Origin: JAHBVH01 sp034432375
Lineage (GTDB): Bacteria > Chloroflexota > Anaerolineae > Caldilineales > Caldilineaceae
Direction of reading: 5' to 3'
Length of the DNA stretch: 64,000 nt
Assembly (NCBI GenBank): GCA_034432375.1
Contig: DAOUCA010000140.1
Coordinates: forward strand, 1-64,000
The translations under genes were made by a program, and so were the position numbers. Below the pieces are notes generated by a model. The model had not been told where the DNA came from, did no database searches, and saw nothing but the letters and a program-made list of their open reading frames with translations. Within the stretch, counting starts at the first letter, position 1; each line of letters opens with the position of its first letter. This document shows, piece after piece, positions 52,026 to 61,038 of the stretch.

Positions 52026-53367
52026 ACCTTGTCAAAAGTTCTTTCGCACGTTCGACACGGATCTGTCCCTCTTTGACCAATTGGGCGGCAATCCGATCGA
52101 CCGCCTCCCCCTCGGCACCGGCGGCGACAGCCATTTGGCGGGCGTGGAGGGCCATGTGGCCGCGCTGGATGCCGTCGGTGCAAAGGGCACGTAGCGCAGC
52201 CAGATTTTGGGCAAGCCCCACCGCAGCCATCACTTCACTTAATTCCGCCGCGCTGGTCACGCCAAGAATTTTGAGGGCCACTTGCGCCGTGGGATGGGCG
52301 CGCGTCGCGCCCCCCACAATACCAACCGCCAGTGGCAGTTCGAGTCGGCCATAGAGAGAGTGTGTGTCTTGCGTGTTGCGTGTTGCGGGTTGCGTGTCTT
52401 GCGGCGTCCTGTCATCTTGTCTTTCTGTCATCTTGTCAACAATGCGCCACTCCGTCAACGCCCGATAGTGCCCATCGCGCGCGGCATAGGCATGGCCGCC
52501 GGCCTCGATCGCACGCCAATCGTTGCCAGTGGCCAGGGCGACTGCGTCGATCCCATTAAAGATCCCTTTGTTGTGGGTGGCGGCGCGATAGGGATCGGCG
52601 ACGGCAAAGGCATTGGCATGAGCGATCTTGTTGATCACGTCATTGCCATCGAGTTGGTCGGTGGTAAAGGCAGCAGCGGGAATTGTTACTTCAGCCCACG
52701 CGCGGCGCTCATCGCTCAAGTTGCTGAGAATCCGCAGGAGTGCGCGCCCGCCGCTCAACTCTTCCAGGCGCGGGGCGATTGTTTCAGCGGCGGTATTTAC
52801 GGCGTTGGCCCCCATTGCGTCGCGACAATCAACATGTAGATGGACAATCAACATTGGACCAGTTGGCGTCTCCAGCAGCGGGCGTACCACCAGGTCGACC
52901 GGCCCACCGCCCCGTGCGGTGATTGAAGGGCTCGTATCGGCCAATGTTAACAGCTCGGCCCTAGCCGCGCAGATGGCCGCGCTGGCATGCTGGAGATCCG
53001 GCACTTCTAATAGTTGGATCTGCGCGATCATGATCGGCGCAGTGCTACCGGTACGAAAGCCACCGCCACGGCGTGCCAGTTTGGCGGCAAAGCTGACCGC
53101 GGCCACCACCGAGGGCTCTTCAACGACCATGGGAATCAGATAGTCGCGATCGTTGATCAAAAAATTGACTCCCAACCCCAGCGGCAAGGCGTAGCGCCCA
53201 ATCACATTTTCAATTAACTTGTCAGCCTGGGCCAGCGACAATGCTTGTTCCAAGGTGACTACTTCATTGGCGGAGAGGGCGGCCCAATCTGCCACCAATG
53301 TAACGCGTTCCGCCACAGTCCGACGATAAAAGCCGGTAACATCCGGCTCTGCTCTTTGTTCGCCCAT
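52024..53367 (-). CDS. mvaA: Hydroxymethylglutaryl-CoA reductase, class II
   Basis: A 447-aa class II HMG-CoA reductase making or oxidising mevalonate. Catalytic residues are visible: Glu83 in MVVEEPSVVAA, Lys in THNKGIFNGIDAV, Asp in ATGNDWRAIEAG, and the His of the mobile C-terminal region near GHMALHARQMAVAAG. The NAD(P) motif is DAMGANAVN. Beside the synthase gene a biosynthetic role is likely. Residues about 310-337 (DKMTERQDDRTPQDTQPATR and following) replace the usual short loop before GRLELPLAVG and are encoded by genomic repeat DNA. Confidence 0.92.
   Translation of the reverse strand: MGEQRAEPDVTGFYRRTVAERVTLVADWAALSANEVVTLEQALSLAQADKLIENVIGRYALPLGLGVNFLINDRDYLIPMVVEEPSVVAAVSFAAKLARRGGGFRTGSTAPIMIAQIQLLEVPDLQHASAAICAARAELLTLADTSPSITARGGGPVDLVVRPLLETPTGPMLIVHLHVDCRDAMGANAVNTAAETIAPRLEELSGGRALLRILSNLSDERRAWAEVTIPAAAFTTDQLDGNDVINKIAHANAFAVADPYRAATHNKGIFNGIDAVALATGNDWRAIEAGGHAYAARDGHYRALTEWRIVDKMTERQDDRTPQDTQPATRNTQDTHSLYGRLELPLAVGIVGGATRAHPTAQVALKILGVTSAAELSEVMAAVGLAQNLAALRALCTDGIQRGHMALHARQMAVAAGAEGEAVDRIAAQLVKEGQIRVERAKELLTR
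52371..52443. repeat. Genomic repeat translated inside HMG-CoA reductase
   Basis: On the minus strand it reads acaagatgac units followed by acgcaac/acacgc units, the same combination as in mfd at 49829-49930, in frame with the enzyme. Confidence 0.8.
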
Positions 53368-53478
53368 ATCGCTCCTGAGTCACAATTTATGATGATCTAT
53401 ATCAATCATGCCACAACGGATCTCTCAGAATCTATCAAATCTGGGATTGAGAGGAATTGAAGAGGATTCTGAGCGAAG

Positions 53479-54945
53479 CTAGCCACCAAAGGCGGCCCAA
53501 ATAGTGCGCACGGAGCCATTGAGCAGTTGTGGTGAAACCGCTAAAGCAACGGAGAAGAGCAAGACCAACAGCGCCAACAGCACACTGGGAGCCTGCTCGC
53601 GCAGCAACAGACGGTTGGTCAATGGGCCAAAGAGGATGCGTGTCAAGCGTACAAAACCCCAAATGACACTGACCGAGGCCACTAGTACCAACGCCGCCGG
53701 CCGCCAATCCGCGGCTGCAATTACCTGTAGTGCCGCCCAATGCCCTGTAAAGCCAGCGCTGAGGGGAAAGCCTGCGAGGCCAAGCCCTCCCAATAAAAAG
53801 GCTGCGCTATTCCATGGCAAGCGATTGCCGGCCCCTTGCAGCCGCTCCACCGAAAGCCCATCGAGATGCTCTTCGATGACAGCCAGACCCACGGCTGCCG
53901 TTAGCATACTGGCAGCGCGCAAGCCAAAGAGAAAGAGCGCCAAAGGCCAGGTCGTCGGGGAAGGAACGGCCAACACCATCAGGATCAACCCCCAGTCATG
54001 GAGGGCGGCATACCCCCAGAGCCGTCCTGGATGGAGGGCACCGGCAGCAGCAACGCCACCCCAAACAGTGGTCGCTAACCCAGCCCAAGTAAACCAAAGT
54101 TCAAAGGAGCTAGCAGTGGTGACAAACGGGTAGAGAGTGACCAGGCGAAAGAGCAGGTGCAGGAGCGCCAGTTGATAGAGCAGCGTGACCAGCGCACTGA
54201 CAACCGGCGGGGCCGACTCGGCAGTCGCCGGTAAGGCGCTGTGGAGCGGCGTCGGCGCGAGCAGCAGCAACAATCCCACCGTCAATAAAAAGGCTGTGGT
54301 CGCGGCAGGGGCTGGATCTTGAGGGTTGAGCGGGATCTGATCAATATACCATTGAGCCGTCAAAAAGAGAGGAAAGGCAAGGATCGGCGGCACAATCAGC
54401 CGCAATGGCCCAGTGGGATCGGTGAGGCGGCCGGCTTGCAGGACAAAGACACTGACACAGCTAAGAATAATTAACGCCAACGGGGTAATCAAGGGAACTG
54501 CAAGGGGAGCAGCGGTCAGCAAGGTTAGCGAGCTGTAACCAGCAAGTAGCGTCAATGTAAAGGGCACAAAACTATGGCCCTGGCTCACAAAAAAGGCCAA
54601 GCCAAAGGCAACGGCCGCCAACACAAAGATGGTAATCAGGATGGCAATCGAGCCAGGCTGTAATTCAAAACGAAAGCCCAATCGCTCCAGCGGTGCAACC
54701 ACATTCAACGGCTGTGTAACAAAGGGCAGATGCACTTCTGGCGCGGTCAAATCGAGCCGTCCAAGCCAGAGTGCGGTAGACGCCGTAAAGATCAAGGCAA
54801 GCGCGGTGCTGAGTCGTTCCCAACTACGGAGCAGATAGGTCAGCACGGCCACGGCAAGCAGCGCTCCAACTAGCAGAGTGGGCAACGTCAGGATGGCGGA
54901 GGCTGAGCCAGTCAACAGGCTATCGGACAAGGGCATAACAGTCAC
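53479..54945 (-). CDS. Proton-antiporter-like membrane subunit (NuoN/M-like, divergent)
   Basis: A 488-aa protein with about 13-14 TM helices. The pattern of complex I antiporter subunits is recognisable: LHSALPATAESAPPVVSALV with LLYQLALLHLLFRL, and later AAFLLGGLGLAGFPLSAGF. The Lys normally found in the lllKlG.y..LR helix appears as Gln, and the Lys of the GF.gK motif as His, so proton conduction may be altered. It overlaps the upstream gene by four bases and ends 111 bp before the HMG-CoA reductase gene. It is part of a three-gene membrane module. Confidence 0.75.
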   Translation of the reverse strand: MTVMPLSDSLLTGSASAILTLPTLLVGALLAVAVLTYLLRSWERLSTALALIFTASTALWLGRLDLTAPEVHLPFVTQPLNVVAPLERLGFRFELQPGSIAILITIFVLAAVAFGLAFFVSQGHSFVPFTLTLLAGYSSLTLLTAAPLAVPLITPLALIILSCVSVFVLQAGRLTDPTGPLRLIVPPILAFPLFLTAQWYIDQIPLNPQDPAPAATTAFLLTVGLLLLLAPTPLHSALPATAESAPPVVSALVTLLYQLALLHLLFRLVTLYPFVTTASSFELWFTWAGLATTVWGGVAAAGALHPGRLWGYAALHDWGLILMVLAVPSPTTWPLALFLFGLRAASMLTAAVGLAVIEEHLDGLSVERLQGAGNRLPWNSAAFLLGGLGLAGFPLSAGFTGHWAALQVIAAADWRPAALVLVASVSVIWGFVRLTRILFGPLTNRLLLREQAPSVLLALLVLLFSVALAVSPQLLNGSVRTIWAAFGG

Positions 54946-55919
54946 AATGGCCTCTGAACAGGGCGCTGTTCCCCGGTAGCATGATCGCCAACCACTTGCT
55001 CCCCAGCACCCTGGTCTTCAACCCCCTGGTCTTCAACCCCCTGGTCTTCAGTTGGGCGATTAGCGGCACGATCTCCATTAGGCGTCGTGGCAGGCATTGG
55101 TTGGATCGCTGGGTGGCGAACTGATGGCTGACTTTTGGATGTACGCGTAACGGCTGAACGTGGTGGCAGGGGATGCCGTAGATCGGTCACTGCTTCCCGG
55201 CGGCGTAGCTCATTGTCCAGCCGTGGGCTCCAATTGGCGTCTGGTAACGCCGGCAGCAACAGCTGGTCTTCCGGAAATGCGAGATCGGTGAGGATGGCAG
55301 ATCCTCTTTGCAGGGGCGAGCGGTGAGCTAGCAGCAGATAGCTACAGGCCAAGCTTACAAATATTTCGACAATCCCAATGAGCACAAAGAGACGATGATC
55401 GGGCAGTAGAATCTGCAGAAAGGCCTGGATTGGCATAAACCAAAAGAGTAGGGCAACCCCTGTATAGAAGGGAGAGCCGCCAAGCCCTAATAACATCACG
55501 GCACAGAGGATGAGCCATAGAAATAGTTGTGTCATCTGCGGCGTCAGCAGAGGTAGATCAAACTCTAGATCGACAAACTGCCAACTGACAACCAAAAGAA
55601 TCGCCGCACTTAGCCGCACCAGCCACGAACCGGGCCGCTGCATCCGCAGGATAGGCTGCACCTGACGCGCAGAAAGTGCCAACATCGCAGCGCTCAACGC
55701 TGTTACCAGCAGTTGAACGCTGCCCCATTCGAGCGAAAAGTGATAGACAGAGCTGCTCAAAACGACGATCCCAATCTGTACCACCATGAGCCCCACCAAC
55801 ATCACGCGCCAATCCCACAGCAGAATGATCAACAGCGCGCTGAGCGCAATCAACAGAATGCCGAGCCCTGAGGCGAAAAAGGCTAAATGGGTTAAGATCC
55901 AACTAGTTAAAGAGTCCAT
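54942..55919 (-). CDS. NuoK/HyfE-like membrane protein with hydrophilic repeat tail
   Basis: A 325-aa protein with about seven TM helices in the first 215 residues. The MVGLMVVQIGIVVLSSSVYH and QLLVTALSAAMLAL segments recall NuoK/HyfE/MrpC proteins. The C-terminal 110 residues are cytoplasmic and disordered-looking, ending with EDQGV repeats encoded by a 15-bp tandem repeat (about 55010-55055). It is translationally coupled to the next antiporter-like gene. HyfE-like assignment is tentative. Confidence 0.65.
   Translation of the reverse strand: MDSLTSWILTHLAFFASGLGILLIALSALLIILLWDWRVMLVGLMVVQIGIVVLSSSVYHFSLEWGSVQLLVTALSAAMLALSARQVQPILRMQRPGSWLVRLSAAILLVVSWQFVDLEFDLPLLTPQMTQLFLWLILCAVMLLGLGGSPFYTGVALLFWFMPIQAFLQILLPDHRLFVLIGIVEIFVSLACSYLLLAHRSPLQRGSAILTDLAFPEDQLLLPALPDANWSPRLDNELRRREAVTDLRHPLPPRSAVTRTSKSQPSVRHPAIQPMPATTPNGDRAANRPTEDQGVEDQGVEDQGAGEQVVGDHATGEQRPVQRPL
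55010..55055. repeat. 15-bp tandem repeat within the HyfE-like gene
   Basis: ctggtcttcaacccc recurs three times, giving EDQGV repeats on the minus strand. Confidence 0.85.
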
Positions 55920-55957
55920 TGGTCAATCATCATTGATCCATCATTCATCATTCATCA

Positions 55958-57745
55958 TTACTTTACCAGCAGATAGGCCAGCAAGGCAAAGACCAGAATC
56001 CAGCCCATATAGCCAGCTCCTTCTACAACACGGGTAGCATTTCCCCATAGATCCGTCGTCTGGCGGAGGATCCACCAGCTGAAGCGAAAGAGCCAATCCA
56101 GACGGGTAAGCCGATGTAGTTGCTCCGCCGGGCGTCCAATGGTAGGCCAAATCTTTGGGCGCAACCAGACCAGCCCAAAGCCCAAAAAGAGCGGGATTAG
56201 GAGGGTAATCCAGATCGCTGGTTCGCGGGCGACAATACTCGGTGGATCGCCCAAGGTCGTGGCAATGGCATTGGGCATGCTCGCCATGGCCGCAATCGTC
56301 CGTGGCAAGAAGCCAGCAACGGCGAGCGGCAACCCCAGTGCAACGCTCGCTACCAACAGTCGTGTCATCGAGCCGGTATCGAGGCGTGGTGTCTCTTCCC
56401 GCTCGACATCTTCCCAGCTACGCAAGAGGGCAGCAATTTGCAAAGCCTGTGCCACAATGTAAAGGAGAAAGAGCAGTTGGAGAATCGTGCCGGGGTTCCA
56501 CAGAATTGCCAACGATGGTTGGGCCAGAAACCCTGGCGTCAAGGGCACACCGGCCAATGTTAGCGCACCAACACTCACGGGAATCGCCCAGCCCCACCCC
56601 TGCCAGACCTGTTCACCGACCAGCCAGAGCGCACCACCAAGAGCAAAGGCGGTCGTCGGCCAAATCATTGCTGCGGGGCCAGCCCCCAATGCCAGCGAGC
56701 CGGTAAGCACAGCCAGCCCCGCCGACGTAACCAGGACAAACGAATGGTGGTCGGTTGGCGTTTTTGAGGTCCAAGCGGCGATCGCACTGCCAAGCAACGC
56801 CACCAAAAAGAGCGCAAGAATATCGAGACGCAACTGAATATAATCGCTGCCCATGCCATAGGTCCAGCCCAACAGCCAAAGACCGCAAAGGGTTGGAACC
56901 ATCTGCTCCAGTAGCCGCTCGGCCACGCTGATATTGGTCCGATTATCGCCAAGCAACCAAATGTGAAAGGGATAGACACCGGCGCGGATGAGTGAAGCCA
57001 GCGCCAGCAGCAGGATCGATTCAACGGGCAATGTCCCATTTTGAAACTCCTGCCCCGGCCCGCCAGGACCAGCCGGCAACAAGGCCACCAGCAACAACAT
57101 GGCACCGATCAGCGTTAGGCCGCGGTTGTGATTTTCCGCTTCTACCGAATCCGCATCTGTGCGGCTTGGCGTGGCGGGGCCGTTAGTGGTAGCTTTGCCA
57201 TTCTGCCGGACCACCAGCGCCGTGCTGTGAAACGGACGATCCAGCTCTGGCACCGTCGGTCTTGTCGTGCTACGCAGAAGAATGCAGACATCCAAGAGCA
57301 CCCACGTAAGAATTGCCGTGAGCAGGTTGCCGCTGCCGACAAAGAGCATCGCCGCCGCTAGTACCCCTAACTGCACCGCCAACGATGCCTGGATCCGCCG
57401 CCCTTGCTTTACATAATCGCTATTCAGATCGAGCAGAATACCCAGCCCACCCAATAGCAAAATCAGACACGCAATATACCAATTCCAACCATCCCCCACC
57501 CAGTAGAGATTCGTGCCACTTTGCAAGATCGGGCGCCAGGGATGGCTGAAGGTGGGCACGACGGTAATTTGCGCGCGCAAAATGAGCTGTAGCCAGCCGG
57601 CACAACCCACAAAAAGAAGCGCCAACCCAGTTAGGAAAGCGGGTCGGCGCACCCATCTTCCAACCAACACCGTGACGATTGCGCCTACAACAAGGATCAA
57701 TGACGGGCCGATTGGTGAAAGTAGAAAACGGTCTAGTACGGTCAC
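55958..57745 (-). CDS. Proton-antiporter-like membrane subunit (NuoL/M-like, divergent)
   Basis: A 595-aa protein with about 14-15 TM helices. The motif LIRAGVYPFHIWLLGDNRTN aligns with the K.a.fPFH.WLPdA region of NuoL/M/N, but the Lys and the following APxPVSAL pattern are lost. A hydrophilic insertion lies at about residues 165-210. The C-terminal region (LHRLTRLDWLFRFSWWILRQ) recalls the lateral helix of NuoL-type subunits. With the two genes downstream it forms an antiporter-like, hydrophilic-arm-free module. It is first in its operon. Confidence 0.75.
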   Translation of the reverse strand: MTVLDRFLLSPIGPSLILVVGAIVTVLVGRWVRRPAFLTGLALLFVGCAGWLQLILRAQITVVPTFSHPWRPILQSGTNLYWVGDGWNWYIACLILLLGGLGILLDLNSDYVKQGRRIQASLAVQLGVLAAAMLFVGSGNLLTAILTWVLLDVCILLRSTTRPTVPELDRPFHSTALVVRQNGKATTNGPATPSRTDADSVEAENHNRGLTLIGAMLLLVALLPAGPGGPGQEFQNGTLPVESILLLALASLIRAGVYPFHIWLLGDNRTNISVAERLLEQMVPTLCGLWLLGWTYGMGSDYIQLRLDILALFLVALLGSAIAAWTSKTPTDHHSFVLVTSAGLAVLTGSLALGAGPAAMIWPTTAFALGGALWLVGEQVWQGWGWAIPVSVGALTLAGVPLTPGFLAQPSLAILWNPGTILQLLFLLYIVAQALQIAALLRSWEDVEREETPRLDTGSMTRLLVASVALGLPLAVAGFLPRTIAAMASMPNAIATTLGDPPSIVAREPAIWITLLIPLFLGFGLVWLRPKIWPTIGRPAEQLHRLTRLDWLFRFSWWILRQTTDLWGNATRVVEGAGYMGWILVFALLAYLLVK

Positions 57746-57807
57746 AGGCTAGATTTTAGCATAGGCAACAGTGCTCGACAAAAGCGCTTGTGGGCAGTAG
57801 TCGTAGA

Positions 57808-60627
57808 TCAGGCTGTCGTCATGACCAACGAAAAGGCTACGTTCTTTTCTTGCAGGATGTTCGTAGGATCAAATAGCGTGATCCGTACAGTCGCCCGATC
57901 CTCGCGACGCAGGTTGAGTGGGCGCGGTGTCCCCTGTAGCAGATCACGCAGACGGATGGTCGCTCGCGGTGCCACCAGATCCTCGATATAGAGCGCTAGC
58001 GTAAGTGTGTGGCTTCTGAGCAGTTGACGCAAAGATGCGGCGGTAGCATCATCCTGTGGACGCAACATAAGCGCGGTGAAGGTTGCTGTGGCTGGCAGCG
58101 GATCCGGCATGGTAGCAGAATCAAAGAGCATAAATTCATCAGCAGTGGTCGGCACTACTGGCAGATCTTGGCCGGGCTGACCACAAAACAGCTCATAGGA
58201 TTGCGCACTGGCAGCGGTCGCCCTTGTCGTGCTAGCCGGTAACGCAGCCGCAGACAGCGATGCCTGTGGCTGGGGTAGAAGCGAGGGGACCATCTGCCGT
58301 AGCTTTGCACGCATGCCACGACCGGTGCCCTGATCGGTGGTGGGTGCCGGGGCAGAGAGGGGCGTCGGCATAGCAGCGGAAGAGTGAAAGGCGCGGAAAC
58401 CAGATGGCGCAGCAGTCACGCCAGTCAGAAAATCAGCCGACCAACCCGTCGGCAGCGCGTTGGCCACGTCAACCGAAGTCGTGACCAGCTCTCCCGCTTC
58501 GCTTCGGGTGGCAATAAATGCCGTTTCAGCCGATGCTAGCCCATAGTCAAGTGCCTCTTGCACAAGCAGCGGACGCACAATGGCAGCACTCTCGTGTCGA
58601 CGGTTTTCGGCATAGCGTTTTGTCGCTGGATCGTTCTCTGTAGTAAGTAACGTAGTGGGCTCATAGCCCAAGCGCGCGAGTTGCGTAGCGAGCGCTTGCC
58701 GGTCGAGATCGGCAAGCATAAGATACTCAAGTGCATTGATGCGGCGTGCCCCAAAGAGCGCCTTGATGGCAGCGGTAGACGAAGCCGAAGCAGTTGGTGT
58801 TGCCGAGTCAAGGGTCAACAGTTGGGTGGCCAGCCGCTCTTGTGCATCGGTTCCGGCAAAAAGATCAAAGGTGAGCGTCTTCCCTTGCGCTTCGGCAACA
58901 TCCAATGGCAAGCAGCCAACCATCCACTGCGCACGACCAGCCACAAGATCACCCAGATCGATGATCGTACGTTGATCCCCATCGCTTCTCATAGGCACTT
59001 CTCGATGGCCGCTCACCGTGACATCGGGTTGATTGACCGAGAGTTGGAGATTGACCAACAGTGGTTCGCCCCAATCGAGAAGCACCTCATCGAGCGCGGT
59101 CACGATATCCTGCTGTGTCGGATCACTTGTCAGAAAGCGAGCTACGCCACCACCCCGTTCGGCGAGTTCATTGGCCAGAAAGGCGTTGGGCGCGGCATCG
59201 ATACAGAGTACGCTGATGCGACGACGGTTGGTGCGGACAGCCTCTTCTCCGGCCAAGCGCAAAATGCGGGCGGCATCGCTGACCGCGGCATCGGTTACAA
59301 TCAACAGATGGCGCGCGACCTCGGCAGTGGGATTCTTGGGCGACCGCGGCAGGCCGAGTGCCTGTTCGAGCGCAACACCGAGTTCGGTACCGCCACTATC
59401 CTGCTGTGCCTTGAGCCACTGTACCGCGTGATCAAGCGTCGTTGGCGCTGCCGGTTGCAGCGTGCTGGCAAACCAACGAGTTTCATAATGGAACATGGCC
59501 AGCGCAAAGGTATCCGCCGGCTGTAGATCATATAAGAAGTGCTCGACCGCCCAATCGGCGGCGGCCCACTTGGGACCACTCATTGAGCCCGAATGATCGA
59601 CGAGCAGTGTCACCTCACGCGTCGGTCCGGCGGCTTGAAGTGATGCTGCCTGAGATGATGTTGCGGGGCGTTGTACAGGGGGTGTGATAAGCGCCAAGAA
59701 GTAGAGTCGATTGTTCGCTTCATCGCGGTGGGTCAAGAGCTTCAACGTTGTCGCAGCGCTTACTTGTGGCGGTGACCAACGGAGCAGGCAATCGCGATCG
59801 GGCACGATCTCCCCGTCAGCAAGGTGCACGCGGAGCGAAGTGCTCACCGATGATGATGGCTCATCAGTCGCGGCAAACGCGGAGGGCGATCGAGGGTCAT
59901 CGACCAATTCAGGCGTTGCAACGAGAGCATGGGTTGGGCTGCTGACAGTGGCCACCTCGTGGAATGCAAGATCGAGCACGAAGCGATGACCAGGATCACG
60001 CAAAAGGGCCAGCGGTTGTCCCTCTGCCGCACGGCTATGCCGCTCATCGGAGCGGGCGTAACGAGGGGCAGTGGTCAGCGGGATGCGCAGCGACCAGCCC
60101 GGTGCAGAGATCGCGTTCCCTTCCCCTGCGCCGCTATTCTCCACGCGCCGATCAATATGTGCCAGTTGCACATACGCGGTCTCAATCACAACCGGTTGAT
60201 CCGGCTGAATACCGGCCACCTGCAGGGTAAAGAGATCGGGGGTTTCGCGCGTGGTGAGCACTGCCTGCCGACCCCCCGCTTTCGCTTCCGCATAGGCGGC
60301 CTCCGCTGCGCCGCGTTCTTCTAATCGTGCGGCAATCTCAACTTCACCAAAGCGCACGGTGACGGCAGTGATCGCAGCATCACCTGGCAATGGAAAGCGA
60401 TAACGCGCTTCAATCACATCAGCGCAGCGCTGCCGATCAAAGCAAAAGATCTGCGTGAGGCACAAGCTGGCCAAAGGGCCCATGATAGTGCCACGCAGTT
60501 CGGTCCGTTGGAGAGGGACAAATGTGCGCAGATGGTTGCCAGCGCGTTCCGGCAGCGCCGGTTCAACGATTTCAAGCACAGAAAACCCATCCGGTTGGGA
60601 ATTTTCATAGATCGTTGGATTAAACAT
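57808..60627 (-). CDS. VIT and von Willebrand A domain protein
   Basis: A 939-aa protein. An N-terminal VIT domain (residues about 50-185; RYRFPLPGDAAITAVTVRFG) is followed by a VWA domain with the MIDAS start LLVDHSGSMSGPKWAAADWA and a later TDAAVSD. A beta-rich region and a Ser/Ala/Pro-rich linker follow, with a final small domain. It has no signal peptide. VIT/VWA proteins are thought to act in protein-protein assemblies; this resembles inter-alpha-trypsin-inhibitor-like bacterial proteins. The tail is poorly conserved. It has no operon partner in view. Confidence 0.88.
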   Translation of the reverse strand: MFNPTIYENSQPDGFSVLEIVEPALPERAGNHLRTFVPLQRTELRGTIMGPLASLCLTQIFCFDRQRCADVIEARYRFPLPGDAAITAVTVRFGEVEIAARLEERGAAEAAYAEAKAGGRQAVLTTRETPDLFTLQVAGIQPDQPVVIETAYVQLAHIDRRVENSGAGEGNAISAPGWSLRIPLTTAPRYARSDERHSRAAEGQPLALLRDPGHRFVLDLAFHEVATVSSPTHALVATPELVDDPRSPSAFAATDEPSSSVSTSLRVHLADGEIVPDRDCLLRWSPPQVSAATTLKLLTHRDEANNRLYFLALITPPVQRPATSSQAASLQAAGPTREVTLLVDHSGSMSGPKWAAADWAVEHFLYDLQPADTFALAMFHYETRWFASTLQPAAPTTLDHAVQWLKAQQDSGGTELGVALEQALGLPRSPKNPTAEVARHLLIVTDAAVSDAARILRLAGEEAVRTNRRRISVLCIDAAPNAFLANELAERGGGVARFLTSDPTQQDIVTALDEVLLDWGEPLLVNLQLSVNQPDVTVSGHREVPMRSDGDQRTIIDLGDLVAGRAQWMVGCLPLDVAEAQGKTLTFDLFAGTDAQERLATQLLTLDSATPTASASSTAAIKALFGARRINALEYLMLADLDRQALATQLARLGYEPTTLLTTENDPATKRYAENRRHESAAIVRPLLVQEALDYGLASAETAFIATRSEAGELVTTSVDVANALPTGWSADFLTGVTAAPSGFRAFHSSAAMPTPLSAPAPTTDQGTGRGMRAKLRQMVPSLLPQPQASLSAAALPASTTRATAASAQSYELFCGQPGQDLPVVPTTADEFMLFDSATMPDPLPATATFTALMLRPQDDATAASLRQLLRSHTLTLALYIEDLVAPRATIRLRDLLQGTPRPLNLRREDRATVRITLFDPTNILQEKNVAFSLVMTTA

Positions 60628-61038
60628 GGGCCTCCCCCTTACTCACAATCGGCACATTCGCTTTTAGGATATGTCACCCCTGTGCAGACAGAGGTCCAAC
60701 GTCCTAGATTCCTGCCTGTGCAGGAATGACAAAACACCTGATTCTTTCCTTTACGCACTACTTAGTGCAGTGTCATGGAAATTATTGCTTACTTAGCCCA
60801 AACCCATCTTAGCACCGCTTTTAACCCAAGCGTAGTACAGTTGGGGCAATCGCTACAGTCAGCCGGCGTCCATTGCGGTAAGATGAGCAAAAATTATTAT
60901 ATCAAAGATCAAGCAGCAAGGATACAGGCCAAACAAGTGAACTTTATCAACAAGTCATTCACTCCACCACCGGCTCCCACTGCCGCTAAGGTGAGCCAAG
61001 ATGGATGAATCATCACCAACTAGCAAAGGTATTGATGG
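60628..61038. other. Gene-poor gap with a doubtful 77-codon ORF
   Basis: A small hairpin of the attcctgc family lies at 60708-60727. A plus-strand ORF at 60775-61008 (77 codons, starting MEIIAYLAQTHLS) has no clear ribosome site and no recognised family. It might be a small protein but is left uncalled as a gene. Confidence 0.4.

Noticed and set aside
58681..59526. 281-codon plus-strand ORF opposite the VIT/VWA gene
   Set aside because: Shadow of the minus-strand gene, with no recognisable motif or ribosome site.
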